From NCBI GenBank assembly GCA_030063045.1, contig JAQSEB010000049.1, positions 1,054,001-1,118,000 on the forward strand: a stretch of 64,000 nt of DNA, written 5' to 3'. Position 1 is the first letter of the stretch; each line of letters starts with the position of its first letter. The notes under the pieces are model-generated. The model had not been told where the DNA came from, searched no databases, and was given only the letters and a program-made list of their open reading frames with translations. Of the stretch, positions 41,700 to 55,527 are shown piece after piece. A program made the position numbers and the translations under genes. This DNA is from Pratylenchus scribneri (Eukaryota; Nematoda; Chromadorea; Rhabditida; Pratylenchidae).

Positions 41700-44055
41700 G
41701 GGGATTTGAATTTTTTGTAATTCTATTATATTAGAATCATATTCCCAATCAAAAGATACAGGCATATCTTTTTTTAGATTTTTAAAATACCTTCATATTG
41801 ATTTTTTATGAATTTTTGAATATATTATATCCATATATGGGGTATTTAAGGGGTTTGAAACATTTTATGGCCTAGGTTTTGAACTTTTTGGAATTTTTTT
41901 AATTCCATCGTATTCTCCATCAAATTCTACAGGCGAACGTCAATTTATTTTTATTCAATTCATCCATATTGATTTTTTATGAATTTTTGAATATATTATA
42001 TCCATATATGGGGTATTTAAGGGGTTTGAAACATTTTATGGCCTAGGTTTTGAACTTTTTTGAATTTTTTAAATTCCATCGTATTCTCCATCTAATTCTA
42101 CAGGCGAACGTCAATTTATTTTTATTAAATTCATCCATATTGATTTTTTATGAATTTTTGAATATATTATATCCATATATGGGGTATTTAAGGGGTTTGA
42201 AACATTTTATGGCCTAGGTTTTGAACTTTTTTGAATTTTTTAAATTCCATCGTATTCTCCATCTAATTCTACAGGCGAACGTCAATTTATTTTTATAAAA
42301 TTCATCCATATTGATTTTTTATGAATTTTTGAATATATTATATCCATATATGGGGTATTTAAGGGGTTTGAAACATTTTATGGCCTTGGTTTTGAACTTT
42401 TTGGAATTTTTTTAATTCCATCGTATTCTACATCTAATTCTACAGGCGAACGTCAATTTATTTTTATTAAATTCATCCATATTGATTTTTTATGAATTTC
42501 TAAAAAATGGCCCCAAATACAATTATGCCTAGGGTATATTTGACATATTTAAGTTCAGGATTTGAATTTTTTGAAATTCTTTTAATAGAATCATATTCTC
42601 CATTAAAAAATATAGGCCTATCTTTTTTTAGATTTTTAAAATACCTTCATATTGATTTTTTATGAATTTTTGAATATATTATATCCATATATGGGGTATA
42701 TAAGGGGTTTGAAACATTTTATGGCCTAGGTTTTGAACTTTTTTGAATTTTTTAAATTCCTTCGTATTCTCCATCTAATTCTACAGGCGAACGTCAATTT
42801 ATTTTTATTAAATTCATCCATATTGATTTTTTATGAATTTTTGAATATATTATATCCATATATGGGGTATTTAAGGGGTTTGAAACATTTTATGGCCTAG
42901 GTTTTGAACTTTTTTGAATTTTTTAAATTCCATCGTATTCTCCATCTAATTCTACAGGCGAACTTCAATTTATTTTTATTAAATTCATCCATATTGATTT
43001 TTTATGAATTTTTGAATATATTATATCCATATATGGGGTATATAAGGGGTTTGAAACATTTTATGGCCTAGGTTTTGAACTTTTTTGAATTTTTTAAATT
43101 CCTTCGTATTCTCCATCTAATTCTACAGGCGAACGTCAATTTATTTTTATTAAATTCATCCATATTGATTTTTTATGAATTTTTGAATATATTATATCCA
43201 TATATGGGGTATTTAAGGGGTTTGAAACATTTTATGGCCTAGGTATTGAACTTTTTTGAATTTTTTAAATTCCTTCGTATTTTCCATCTAATTCTACAGG
43301 CGAACGTCAATTTATTTTTATTAAATTCATCCATATTGATTTTTTATGAATTTTTGAATATATTATATCCATATATGGGGTATTTAAGTAGTTTGAAACA
43401 TTTTAAGGCCTAGGTTTTTACTTTTTGGAATTTTTTTAATTGCATCGTATTCTCCATCTAATTCTACAGGCGAACGTAAATTTATTTTTATTAAATTCAT
43501 CCATATTGATTTTTTATGAATTTCTAAAAAATGGCCCCAAATACAATTATGCCTAGGGTATATTTGACATATTTAAGTTCAGGATTTGAATTTTTTGAAA
43601 TTCTTTTAATAGAATCATATTCTCCATTAAAAAATATAGGCCTATCTTTTTTTAGATTTTTAAAATACCTTCATATTGATTTTTTATGAATTTTTGAATA
43701 TATTATATCCATATATGGGGTATATAAGGGGTTTGAAACATTTTATGGCCTAGGTTTTGAACTTTTTTGAATTTTTTAAATTCCATCGTATTCTCCATCT
43801 AATTCTACAGGCGAACGTCAATTTATTTTTATTAAATTCTTCCATATTGATTTTTTATGAATTTTTGAATATATTATATCCATATATGGGGTATTTAAGG
43901 GGTTTGAAACATTTTATGGCCTAGGTATTGAACTTTTTTGAATTTTTTAAATTCCTTCGTATTCTCCATCTAATTCTACAGGCGAACGTCAATTTATTTT
44001 TATTAAATTCATCCATATTGATTTTTTATGAATTTTTGAATATATTATATCCATA
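41700..44055. repeat. 170-bp satellite, type A block with interspersed B monomers
   Basis: Begins with a partial type-B monomer only about 65 bases upstream of the start codon of the minus-strand gene. Type A (171 bp) contains TATCCATATATGGGGTATTT, AAGGGGTTTGAAACATTTTA and CTACAGGCGAACGTCAATTT. B monomers occur at about 42495-42660 and 43510-43680. Period checks: CAATTTATTT at 41941, 42112 and 42283. Non-coding. Confidence 0.95.
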
Positions 44056-45253
44056 TGTTGCGGCCAATACTGATTACCGGCCAAAACTGATTTTGGCCGG
44101 CCAAAACTGATTTTGGCCGATTTTCGGCCAAAACTGATTATGGCTAGCCAAAACTGATTTTGGCTAGCCAAAACTGATTTTGGCTAGCCAAAAGTGATTG
44201 AAGATGGAAATAGAGGGATTAAGCTGGATATGGGGGGATTAAACCGGATTAAGCCCCGAAATGGAATGGAAATAGTCCGGAAGGCCACAGGAAGGTCGGA
44301 GAAAGGTGTCGAAGGCCTTAATAGTGCACGGGATTAAGCCGGATATAGAGGGATTAAGGTGGATATAAGGGGATTAAGCTGGATCAAGCCCTGAAATCTA
44401 TGGGAAATGGCCCGGAAGGAAGGCCACTGGAACGTCGGGGAAGTGTAACAGAGGCCTGTAGACGGCGCGGGATTAAGCCCCGGATATATGAGGATATACG
44501 TGGATTAAGGGGGATTAAGCCGGATTAAGCTTAGCTAGGGGCTAGGGATTAGGGTTATGGTTAGGGGCGGCATGGGATCTAGGGGTTTAGGAGTTCGGAG
44601 CACGCGGGATATAGCAGGATATAAGGGGATTAACGTGGATAATGGGGATTAAGCCGGATTAAACCTATTTAGGGGATAGAGTTAGGGCCAGGATGACCAA
44701 TCAAGAACCGTCAGCGGCTCTGTATAGGAATTTGAGCCTAATACTACATCTATTCCGGGGCTTAATTCCCCCTTATCCACCTTAATCCCCCAATATCCGG
44801 TTATATCCCGCGCACTCTCAGGCACTACCCGACCTTCCACTGGCCCTTTGGACCATTTCCCGTCCATTCCGGGGCTTAATCCGGTTTAATACCCCCATAT
44901 CCACCTTAATCCTCCTATATCCAGCTATATCCCGCGCACTATCGGCCCTGCGGGCCATTTCCCTTCAATTTCTGGGCTTAATCCGGCTTATCCCCCCATA
45001 TCTACCTTAATCCCTCTATTTCCATCTTCAATCAGTTTTGGCCGGCTATAATCAGTTTTGGCCGGCCATAATCAGTTTTGGCCGGCCATAATCAGTTTTG
45101 GCCGGCCATAATCAGTTTTGGCTAGCCACAATCACTTTTGGCTAGCCAAAATCAGTTTTGGCTAGCCATAATCAGTTTTGGCCGAAAATCGGCCAAAATC
45201 AGTTTTGGCCGGCCAAAATCAGTTTTGGCCGGTAATCAGTATTGGCCGCAACA
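44056..45253. mobile_element. Foldback transposon-like insertion in the satellite
   Basis: A 1,198-bp insertion inside an A monomer. It starts TGTTGCGGCCAATACTGATT and ends with the exact inverse. The flank CATA is duplicated on both sides (TCCATA / CATATATGG). The subterminal zones hold tandem copies of GCCAAAACTGATTTTGGC-type units on the left and the inverse on the right (about 44075-44200, 45025-45245). The centre is GC-richer than its surroundings, with GGGGATTAAGCCGGAT-type words on the left and their inverse on the right, so the arms are about 600 bases each. No coding frame. Fits a foldback-type element. Confidence 0.8.
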
Positions 45254-48200
45254 CATATATGGAGTATTTAAGTAGTTTGAAACATTTTAAGGCCAAGGTT
45301 TTTAACTTTTTTGAATTTTTTAAATTCCTTCGTATTCTCCATCTAATTCTACAGGCGAACGTCAATTTATTTTTATTAAATTCATCCATATTGATTTTTT
45401 ATGAATTTTTGAATATATTATATCCATATATGGGGTATTTAAGGGGTTTGAAACATTTTATGGCCTAGGTATTGAACTTTTTTGAATTTTTTAAATTCCT
45501 TCGTATTTTCCATCTAATTCTACAGGCGAACGTCAATTTATTTTTATTAAATTCATCTATATTGATTTTTTATGAATTTTTGAATATATTATATCCATAT
45601 ATGGGGTATTTAAGGGGTTTGAAACATTTTATGGCCTAGGTTTTAAACTTTTTTGAATTTTTTAAATTCCATCGTATTCTCCATCTAATTCTACAGGCGA
45701 ACGTCAATTTATTTTTATTAAATTCATCCATATTGATTTTTTATGAATTTTTGAATATATTATATCCATATATGGGGTATTTAAGGGGTTTGAAACATTT
45801 TATGGCCTAGGTTTTAAACTTTTTTGAATTTTTTAAATTCCATCGTATTCTCCATCTAATTCTACAGGCGAATGTCAATTTATTTTTATTAAATTCATCC
45901 ATATTGATTTTTTATGAATTTTTGAATATATTATATCCATATATGGGGTATTTAAGGGGTTTGAAACATTTTATGGCCTTGGTTTTGAACTTTTTGGAAT
46001 TTTTTTAATTCCATCGTATTCTACATCTAATTCTACAGGCGAACGTCAATTTATTTTTATTAAATTCATCCATATTGATTTTTTATGAATTTTTGAATAT
46101 ATTATATCCATATATGGGGTATTTAAGGGGTTTGAAACATTTTATGGCCTAGGTATTGAACTTTTTTGAATTTTTTAAATTCCTTCGTATTTTCCATCTA
46201 ATTCTACAGGCGAACGTCAATTTATTTTTATTAAATTCATCTATATTGATTTTTTATGAATTTTTGAATATATTATATCCATATATGGGGTATTTAAGGG
46301 GTTTGAAACATTTTATGGCCTAGGTTTTAAACTTTTTTGAATTTTTTAAATTCCTACGTATTTTCCATCTAATTCTACAGGCGAACGTCAATTTATTTTT
46401 ATTAAATTCATCTATATTGATTTTTTATGAATTTTTGAATATATTATATCCATATATGGGGTATTTAAGGGGTTTGAAACATTTTATGGCCTTGGTTTTG
46501 AACTTTTTGGATATTTTTTAATTCCATCGTATTCTACATCTAATTCTATAGACGAATGTCAATTTATTTTTATTAAATTCATCCATATTGATTTTTTATG
46601 AATTTTTGAATATATTATATCCTTATATGGGGTATTTAAGGGATTTGAAACATTTTATGGCCTAGGTTTTGAAATTTTTTGAATTTTTTTAATTCCTTCG
46701 TATTCTCCATCTAATTCTACAGTCGAACGTCAATTTATTTTTATTAAATTCATCCATATTGATTTTTTATGAATTTTTGAATATATTATATCCATATATG
46801 GGGTATTTAAGGGGTTTGAAACATTTTATGGCATAGGTTTTGAAATTTTTTGAATTTTTTTTTAATTCCATCGTATTCTTTTTAATTCCATCGTATTCTC
46901 CATCTAATTCTACAGGCGAACGTCAATTTATTTTTATTAAATTCATCCATATTGATTTTTTATTAATTTTTGAATATATTATATCCTTATATGGGGTATT
47001 TAAGGGGTTTGAAACATTTTATGGCCTAGGTTTTGAAATTTTTGAATTTTTTAAATTCCATCGTATTCTCCATCTAATTCTACAGGCGAACGTCAATTTA
47101 TTTTTATTAAATTCATCCATATTGATTTTTTATGAATTTTTGAATATATTATATCCATATATGGGGTATTTAAGGGGTTTGAAACATTTTATGGCCTAGG
47201 TTTTAAACTTTTTTGAATTTTTTAAATTCCATCGTATTCTCCATCTAATTCTACAGGCGAATGTCAATTTATTTTTATTAAATTCATCCATATTGATTTT
47301 TTATGAATTTTTGAATATATTATATCCATATATGGGGTATTTAAGGGGTTTGAAACATTTTATGGCCTAGGTATTGAACTTTTTTGAATTTTTTAAATTC
47401 CTTCGTATTTTCCATCTAATTCTACAGGCGAACGTCAATTTATTTTTATTAAATTCATCCATATTGATTTTTTATGAATTTTTGAATATATTATATCCAT
47501 ATATGGGGTATTTAAGGGGTTTGAAACATTTTATGGCCTAGGTATTGAACTTTTTTGAATTTTTTAAATTCCTTCGTATTTTCCATCTAATTCTACAGGC
47601 GAACGTCAATTTATTTTTATTAAATTCATCTATATTGATTTTTTATGAATTTTTGAATATATTATATCCATATATGGGGTATTTAAGGGGTTTGAAACAT
47701 TTTATGGCCTAGGTTTTAAACTTTTTTGAATTTTTTAAATTCCATCGTATTCTCCATCTAATTCTACAGGCGAACGTCAATTTATTTTTATTAAATTCAT
47801 CCATATTGATTTTTTATGAATTTTTGAATATATTATATCCATATATGGGGTATTTAAGGGGTTTGAAACATTTTATGGCCTAGGTATTGAACTTTTTTGA
47901 ATTTTTTAAATTCCTTCGTATTTTCCATCTAATTCTACAGGCGAACGTCAATTTATTTTTATTAAATTCATCCATATTGATTTTTTATGAATTTTTGAAT
48001 ATATTATATCCATATATGGGGTATTTAAGGGGTTTGAAACATTTTATGGCCTAGGTATTGAACTTTTTTGAATTTTTTAAATTCCTTCGTATTTTCCATC
48101 TAATTCTACAGGCGAACGTCAATTTATTTTTATTAAATTCATCTATATTGATTTTTTATGAATTTTTGAATATATTATATCCATATATGGGGTATTTAAG

Positions 48201-49040
48201 GGGTTTGAAACATTTTATGGCCTAGGTTTTAAACTTTTTTGAATTTTTTAAATTCCTACGTATTTTCCATCTAATTCTACAGGCGAACGTCAATTTATTT
48301 TTATTAAATTCATCTATATTGATTTTTTATGAATTTTTGAATATATTATATCCATATATGGGGTATTTAAGGGGTTTGAAACATTTTATGGCCTTGGTTT
48401 TGAACTTTTTGGATATTTTTTAATTCCATCGTATTCTACATCTAATTCTATAGACGAATGTCAATTTATTTTTATTAAATTCATCCATATTGATTTTTTA
48501 TGAATTTTTGAATATATTATATCCTTATATGGGGTATTTAAGGGATTTGAAACATTTTATGGCCTAGGTTTTGAAATTTTTTGAATTTTTTTAATTCCTT
48601 CGTATTCTCCATCTAATTCTACAGTCGAACGTCAATTTATTTTTATTAAATTCATCCATATTGATTTTTTATGAATTTTTGAATATATTATATCCATATA
48701 TGGGGTATTTAAGGGGTTTGAAACATTTTATGGCATAGGTTTTGAAATTTTTTGAATTTTTTTTTAATTCCATCGTATTCTTTTTAATTCCATCGTATTC
48801 TCCATCTAATTCTACAGGCGAACGTCAATTTATTTTTATTAAATTCATCCATATTGATTTTTTATTAATTTTTGAATATATTATATCCTTATATGGGGTA
48901 TTTAAGGGGTTTGAAACATTTTATGGCCTAGGTTTTGAAATTTTTGAAATTTTTTTAATTCCATCGTATACTCCATCTAATTCTACAGGCGAACGTCAAT
49001 TTATTTTTATTAAATTCATCCATATTGATTTTTTATGAAT
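45254..49040. repeat. 170-bp satellite, nearly pure type A block
   Basis: About 22 type-A monomers in head-to-tail order. A 1,902-bp segment is duplicated: markers TTCCTACGTATTTTCC (46352 and 48254), ATAGACGAATGTC and an internal 21-base duplication (TTTTTAATTCCATCGTATTC at about 46860 and 48762) recur at constant distance, equal to eleven 171-bp monomers plus 21. Non-coding. Confidence 0.95.
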
Positions 49041-52000
49041 TTCTAAAAAATGGTCCCAAATTCAATTATGCCTAGGGTATATTTGACGTGTTTTAATTCA
49101 GGATTTGAATTTTTTGAAATTCTTTTTATAGAATCATATTCACAATCAAAAAATACAGGCCTATATTTTTTTAGATTTTTAAAATACCTTCATATTGATT
49201 TTTTATGAATTTTGAATATATTATATCCATATATGGGGTATTTAAGGGGTTTGAAACATTTTATGGCCTAGGTTTTGAACATTTTGGAATTTTTTTAATT
49301 CCATCGTATTCTCCATCTAATTCTACAGGCGAACGTCAATTTATTTTTATTCAATTCATCCATATTGATTTTTTATGAATTTCTAAAAAATGGTCCCAAA
49401 TTCAATTATGCCTAGGGTATATTTGACGTGTTTTAATTCAGGATTTGAATTTTTTGAAATTCTTTTTATAGAATCATATTCACAATCAAAAAATACAGTC
49501 CTATATTTTTTATTTTATTAATATACCTTCATATTGATTTTTTATGAATTTTGAATATATTATATCCATATATGGGGTATTTAAGGGGTTTGAAACATTT
49601 TATGGCCTAGGTTTTGAACATTTTGGAATTTTTTTAATTCCATCGTATTCTCCATCTAATTCTACAGGCGAACGTCAATTTATTTTTATTCAATTCATCC
49701 ATATTGATTTTTTATGAATTTCTAAAAAATGGCCCCAAATTCAATTATGCCTAGGGTATATTTGACATGTTTTGGACCAGGATTTGAATTTTTTGAAATT
49801 CTTTTAATAGAATCATATTCCCCATCAAAAAATACAGTCCTATATTTTTTAGATTTTTAAAATACCCTCATATTGATTTTTTATGAATTTCTAAAAATGA
49901 CCCCAAATTCATTTATACTTAGGGTATTTTTAGACATTTTCAAGGCTAGGATTTGAATTTTTTGAAATTCTTTTTATAGAATCATATTCTCCATCCAAAA
50001 ATACAGGCCTATCTTCTTTTAGATTTTTAAAATACCCCAATATTGATTTTTTTATGAATTTTTGAATATATTATACCCATATATGGGGTATTTAAGGGGT
50101 TTGAAACATTTTATGGCCTAGGTTTTGAAATTTTTGAAATTTTTTTAATTCCATCGTATACTCCATCTAATTCTACAGGCGAACGTCAATTTATTTTTAT
50201 TCAATTCATCCATATTGATTTTTTATGAATTTCTAAAAAATGGTCCCAAATTCAATTATGCCTAGGGTATATTTGACGTGTTTTAATTCAGGATTTGAAT
50301 TTTTTGAAATTCTTTTTATAGAATCATATTCACAATCAAAAAATACAGGCCTATATTTTTTTAGATTTTTAAAATACCTTCATATTGATTTTTTATGAAT
50401 TTTGAATATATTATATCCATATATGGGGTATTTAAGGGGTTTGAAACATTTTATGGCCTAGGTTTTGAACATTTTGGAATTTTTTTAATTCCATCGTATT
50501 CTCCATCTAATTCTACAGGCGAACGTCAATTTATTTTTATTCAATTCATCCATATTGATTTTTTATGAATTTCTAAAAAATGGTCCCAAATTCAAATATG
50601 CCTAGGGTATATTTGACGTGTTTTAATTCAGGATTTGAATTTTTTGAAATTCTTTTTATAGAATCATATTCACAATCAAAAAATACAGTCCTATATTTTT
50701 TATTTTATTAATATACCTTCATATTGATTTTTTATGAATTTTTGAATATATTATATCCATATATGGGGTATTTAAGGGGTTTGAAACATTTCATGGCCTA
50801 GGTTTTGAACATTTTGGAATTTTTTTAATTCCATCGTATTCTCCATCTAATTCTACAGGCGAACGTCAATTTATTTTTATTCAATTCATCCATATTGATT
50901 TTTTATGAATTTCTAAAAAATGGCCCCAAATTCAATTATGCCTAGGGTATATTTGACATGTTTTGGACCAGGATTTGAATTTTTTGAAATTCTTTTAATA
51001 GAATCATATTCCCCATCAAAAAATACAGTCCTATATTTTTTAGATTTTTAAAATACCCTCATATTGATTTTTTATGAATTTCTAAAAATGACCCCAAATT
51101 CATTTATACTTAGGGTATTTTTAGACATTTTCAAGGCTAGGATTTGAATTTTTTGAAATTCTTTTTATAGAATCATATTCACAATCAAAAAATACAGTCC
51201 TATATTTTTTATTTTATTAATATACCTTCATATTGATTTTTTATGAATTTTGAATATATTATATCCATATATGGGGTATTTAAGGGGTTTGAAACATTTT
51301 ATGGCCTAGGTTTTGAACATTTTGGAATTTTTTTAATTCCATCGTATTCTCCATCTAATTCTACAGGCGAACGTCAATTTATTTTTATTCAATTCATCCA
51401 TATTGATTTTTTATGAATTTCTAAAAAATGGTCCCAAATTCAAATATGCCTAGGGTATATTTGACGTGTTTTAATTCAGGATTTGAATTTTTTGAAATTC
51501 TTTTTATAGAATCATATTCACAATCAAAAAATACAGTCCTATATTTTTTATTTTATTAATATACCTTCATATTGATTTTTTATGAATTTTTGAATATATT
51601 ATATCCATATATGGGGTATTTAAGGGGTTTGAAACATTTTATGGCCTAGGTTTTGAACATTTTGGAATTTTTTTAATTCCATCGTATTCTCCATCTAATT
51701 CTACAGGCGAACGTCAATTTATTTTTATTCAATTCATCCATATTGATTTTTTATGAATTTCTAAAAAATGGTCCCAAATTCAAATATGCCTAGGGTATAT
51801 TTGACGTGTTTTAATTCAGGATTTGAATTTTTTTAAATTCTTTTTATAGAATCATATTCACAATCAAAAAATACAGTCCTATATTTTTTATTTTATTAAT
51901 ATACCTTCATATTGATTTTTTATGAATTTTTGAATATATTATATCCATATATGGGGTATTTAAGGGGTTTGAAACATTTTATGGCCTAGGTTTTGAACAT

Positions 52001-52785
52001 TTTGGAATTTTTTTAATTCCATCGTATTCTCCATCTAATTCTACAGGCGAACGTCAATTTATTTTTATTCAATTCATCCATATTGATTTTTTATGAATTT
52101 CTAAAAAATGGCCCCAAATTCAATTATGCCTAGGGTATATTTGACATGTTTTGGACCAGGATTTGAATTTTTTGAAATTCTTTTAATAGAATCATATTCC
52201 CCATCAAAAAATACAGTCCTATATTTTTTAGATTTTTAAAATACCCTCATATTGATTTTTTATGAATTTCTAAAAATGACCCCAAATTCATTTATACTTA
52301 GGGTATTTTTAGACATTTTCAAGGCTAGGATTTGAATTTTTTGAAATTCTTTTTATAGAATCATATTCTCCATCCAAAAATACAGGCCTATCTTCTTTTA
52401 GATTTTTAAAATACCCCAATATTGATTTTTTTATGAATTTTTGAATATATTATATCCATATATGGGGTATTTAAGGGGTTTGAAACATTTTATGGCCTAG
52501 GTTTTGAAATTTTTGAAATTTTTTTAATTCCATCGTATTCTCCATCTAATTCTACAGGCGAACGTCAATTTATTTTTATTCAATTCATCCATATTGATTT
52601 TTTATGAATTTCTAAAAAATGGTCCCAAATTCAATTATGCCTAGGGTATATTTGACGTGTTTTAATTCAGGATTTGAATTTTTTGAAATTCTTTTTATAG
52701 AATCATATTCACAATCAAAAAATACAGTCCTATATTTTTTATTTTATTAATATACCTTCATATTGATTTTTTATGAATTTCTAAA
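49041..52785. repeat. 170-bp satellite, mixed A/B higher-order block
   Basis: A and B monomers alternate. A B-type variant with CATTTATACTTAGGGTATTT recurs at 49911, 51102 and 52290, about 1,190 bases apart, so blocks of seven monomers form a higher-order repeat. Non-coding. Confidence 0.95.
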
Positions 52786-53490
52786 GTGATAACCTTTTTT
52801 TCCTCCAAAAAAAACTTTTTTACCGCCAAGACTTTTTTTCCTCCAAAAATCACTTTTTTACCGCCAATACCTCTTTTTCCTCCAAAAATAACTTTTTTAC
52901 CGCCAATGACCCCAAAAATGAAATTTTTGATTTTTTTTTCTAAAAAATCATAAAATTATATTTAATCCAACCCATTTCAAACGTTCAATGCTCAAAAAAA
53001 TCTAAAATTTTTTATTCAAAATATGTTTTAGGGCCAATATTAAGGACTTAGACACGAGTTGGAGCATCGGATCTAGGGACTATGGGCTAGGGTTAGGGTA
53101 GGTTAGGGTCGGAGCATGGGTCCTAGGGGCTAAGGGCTATGGTTAGGGTAGGTTAGTTCGGGAGTATGGGTCCTAAGGGTTAGGGGCTAAGGGTCGGAGC
53201 AGGGGTTCAGGGGTTAACGATAGGGATAGGATATCGTAAGATTAGGATCAGGGCTAAAATAAAGATTTTTCAAAGCTAAGATTATTTCTTATTTGGCTGA
53301 GAGAGGCTTCATTCCATTTACTTTATGATTTTTAGAAAAAAAAATCAATTATTTCATTTTTGTAGGTCATTGGCGGTAAAAAAGTTATTTTTGGAGGAAA
53401 AAGAGGTATTGGCGGTAAAAAAGTGATTTTTGGAGGAAAAAAAGTCTTGGCGGAAAAAAAGTTTTTTTTGGAGGAAAAAAAATAGCATGT
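52786..53490. mobile_element. Inverted-repeat element with 9-bp target duplication
   Basis: A 705-bp insertion in a B monomer. ATTTCTAAA occurs at 52777-52785 and again at 53491-53499. The arms are built of alternating TTTTTTCCTCCAAAAA and CTTTTTTACCGCCAA words on the left (52796-52910) and the inverse on the right (53370-53480). The outermost 9 bases of the two ends do not pair. The centre (53040-53250) is G-rich with GGGTTAGGGTAGG words. A 9-bp duplication and long inverted repeats suggest a Mutator-like non-autonomous element. Confidence 0.75.
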
Positions 53491-55527
53491 ATTTCTAAAA
53501 AATGGCCCCAAATTCAATTATGCCTAGGGAATATTTGACATATTTTATTTCAGGATTTGAATTTTTTGAAATTCTTTTTATAGAATCATATTCACAATCA
53601 AAAAATACAGTCCTATATTTTTTTAGATTTTTAAAATACCCCAATATTGATTTTTTTATGAATTTTTGAATATATTATATCCATATATGGGGTATTTAAG
53701 GGATTTGAAACATTTTATGGCCTAGGTTTTGAAATTTTTGAAATTTTTTTAATTCCATCGTATTCTACATCTAATTCTATAGGCGAACGTCAATTTATTT
53801 TTATGCAATTCATCCATATTAATTTTTTATGAATTTCTAAAAATGGTCCCAAATTCAATTATGCCTAGGGTATATTTGACGTGTTTTAATTCAGGATTTG
53901 AATTTTTTGAAATTCTTTTTATAGAATCATATTCCCCATAAAAAAATACAGTTCTATATTTTTTATTTTATTCATATACACTCATATTGATTTTTTATGA
54001 ATTTCTAAAAAATGGCCCCCAAATTCAATTATGCCTAGGGAATATTTGACATATTTTATTTCAGGATTTGAATTTTTTGAAATTCTTTTATAGAATCATA
54101 TTCTCCATCCAAAAATACAGTCCTATATTTTTTTATTTTATTAATATACCTTCATATTGATTTGTTATGAATTTTTGAATATATTATATCCATATATGGG
54201 GTATTTAAGGGGTTTGAAACATTTTATGGCCTAGGTTTTGAACATTTTGGAATTTTTTTAATTCCATCGTATTCTCCATCTAATTCTACAGGCGAATGTC
54301 AATTTATTTTTATTCAATTCATCCATATTGATTTTTTATGAATTTCTAAAAAATGGCCCCAAATTCAATTATGCCTAGTGTATATTTGACGTGTTTTAAT
54401 TCAGGATTTGAATTTTTTGAAATTCTTTTTATAGAATCATATTCCCCATAAAAAAATACAGTTCTATATTTTTTATTTTATTCATATACACTCATATTGA
54501 TTTTTTATGAATTTCTAAAAAATGGCCCCAAATTCAATTATGCCTAGGGAATATTTGACATATTTTATTTCAGGATTTGAATTTTTTGAAATTCTTTTTA
54601 TAGAATCATATTCACAATCAAAAAATACAGGCCTATATTTTTTTTAGATTTTTAAAATACCTTCATATTGATTTTTTATGAATTTTGAATATATTATATC
54701 CATATATGGGGTATTTAAGGGGTTTGAAACATTTTATGGCCTAGGTTTTGAACATTTTGGAATTTTTTTAATTCCATCGTATTCTCCATCTAATTCTACA
54801 GGCGAACGTCAATTTATTTTTATTCAATTCATCCATATTGATTTTTTATGAATTTCTAAAAAATGGTCCCAAATTCAATTATGCCTAGGGTATATTTGAC
54901 GTGTTTTAATTCAGGATTTGAATTTTTTGAAATTCTTTTTATAGAATCATATTCACAATCAAAAAATACAGTCCTATATTTTTTATTTTATTAATATACC
55001 TTCATATTGATTTTTTATGAATTTCTAAAAATGACCCCAAATTCATTTATACTTAGGGTATTTTTAGACATTTTCAAGGCTAGGATTTGAATTTTTTGAA
55101 ATTCTTTTAATAGAATCATATTCTCCATCAAAAAATACAAGCCTATCTTTTTTTAGATTTTTAAAATACCCTCATATTGATTTTTTATGAATTTCTAAAA
55201 AATGGCCCCCAAATTCAATTATGCCTAGGGTATATTTGACATATTTTATTTCAGGATTTGAATTTTTTGAAATTCTTTTATAGAATCATATTCTCCATCC
55301 AAAAATACAGTCCTATATTTTTTTATTTTATTAATATACCTTCATATTGATTTTTTATGAATTTTTGAATATATTATATCCATATATGGGGTATTTAAGG
55401 GGTTTGAAACATTTTATGGCCTAGGTTTTGAACATTTTGGAATTTTTTTAATTCCATCGTATTCTCCATCTAATTCTACAGGCGAACGTCAATTTATTTT
55501 TATTCAATTCATCCATATTGATTTTTT
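53491..55527. repeat. 170-bp satellite, mixed A/B block after the insertion
   Basis: Continuation of the same array: B monomers dominate, with A monomers at about 53665-53820, 54170-54335, 54680-54840 and 55365-55527. Variation between monomers is higher here than on either side. Confidence 0.93.

Noticed and set aside
45178..49038. Open frames of about 96-119 codons rich in F, I and L in the A satellite
   Set aside because: They are read through satellite monomers, recur with the 1,902-bp duplication and have no coding character beyond AT-rich composition.
53332..53517. 61-codon minus-strand frame with PPKITFLPP repeats
   Set aside because: Produced by the repeated ladder motifs of the inverted-repeat element's right arm.
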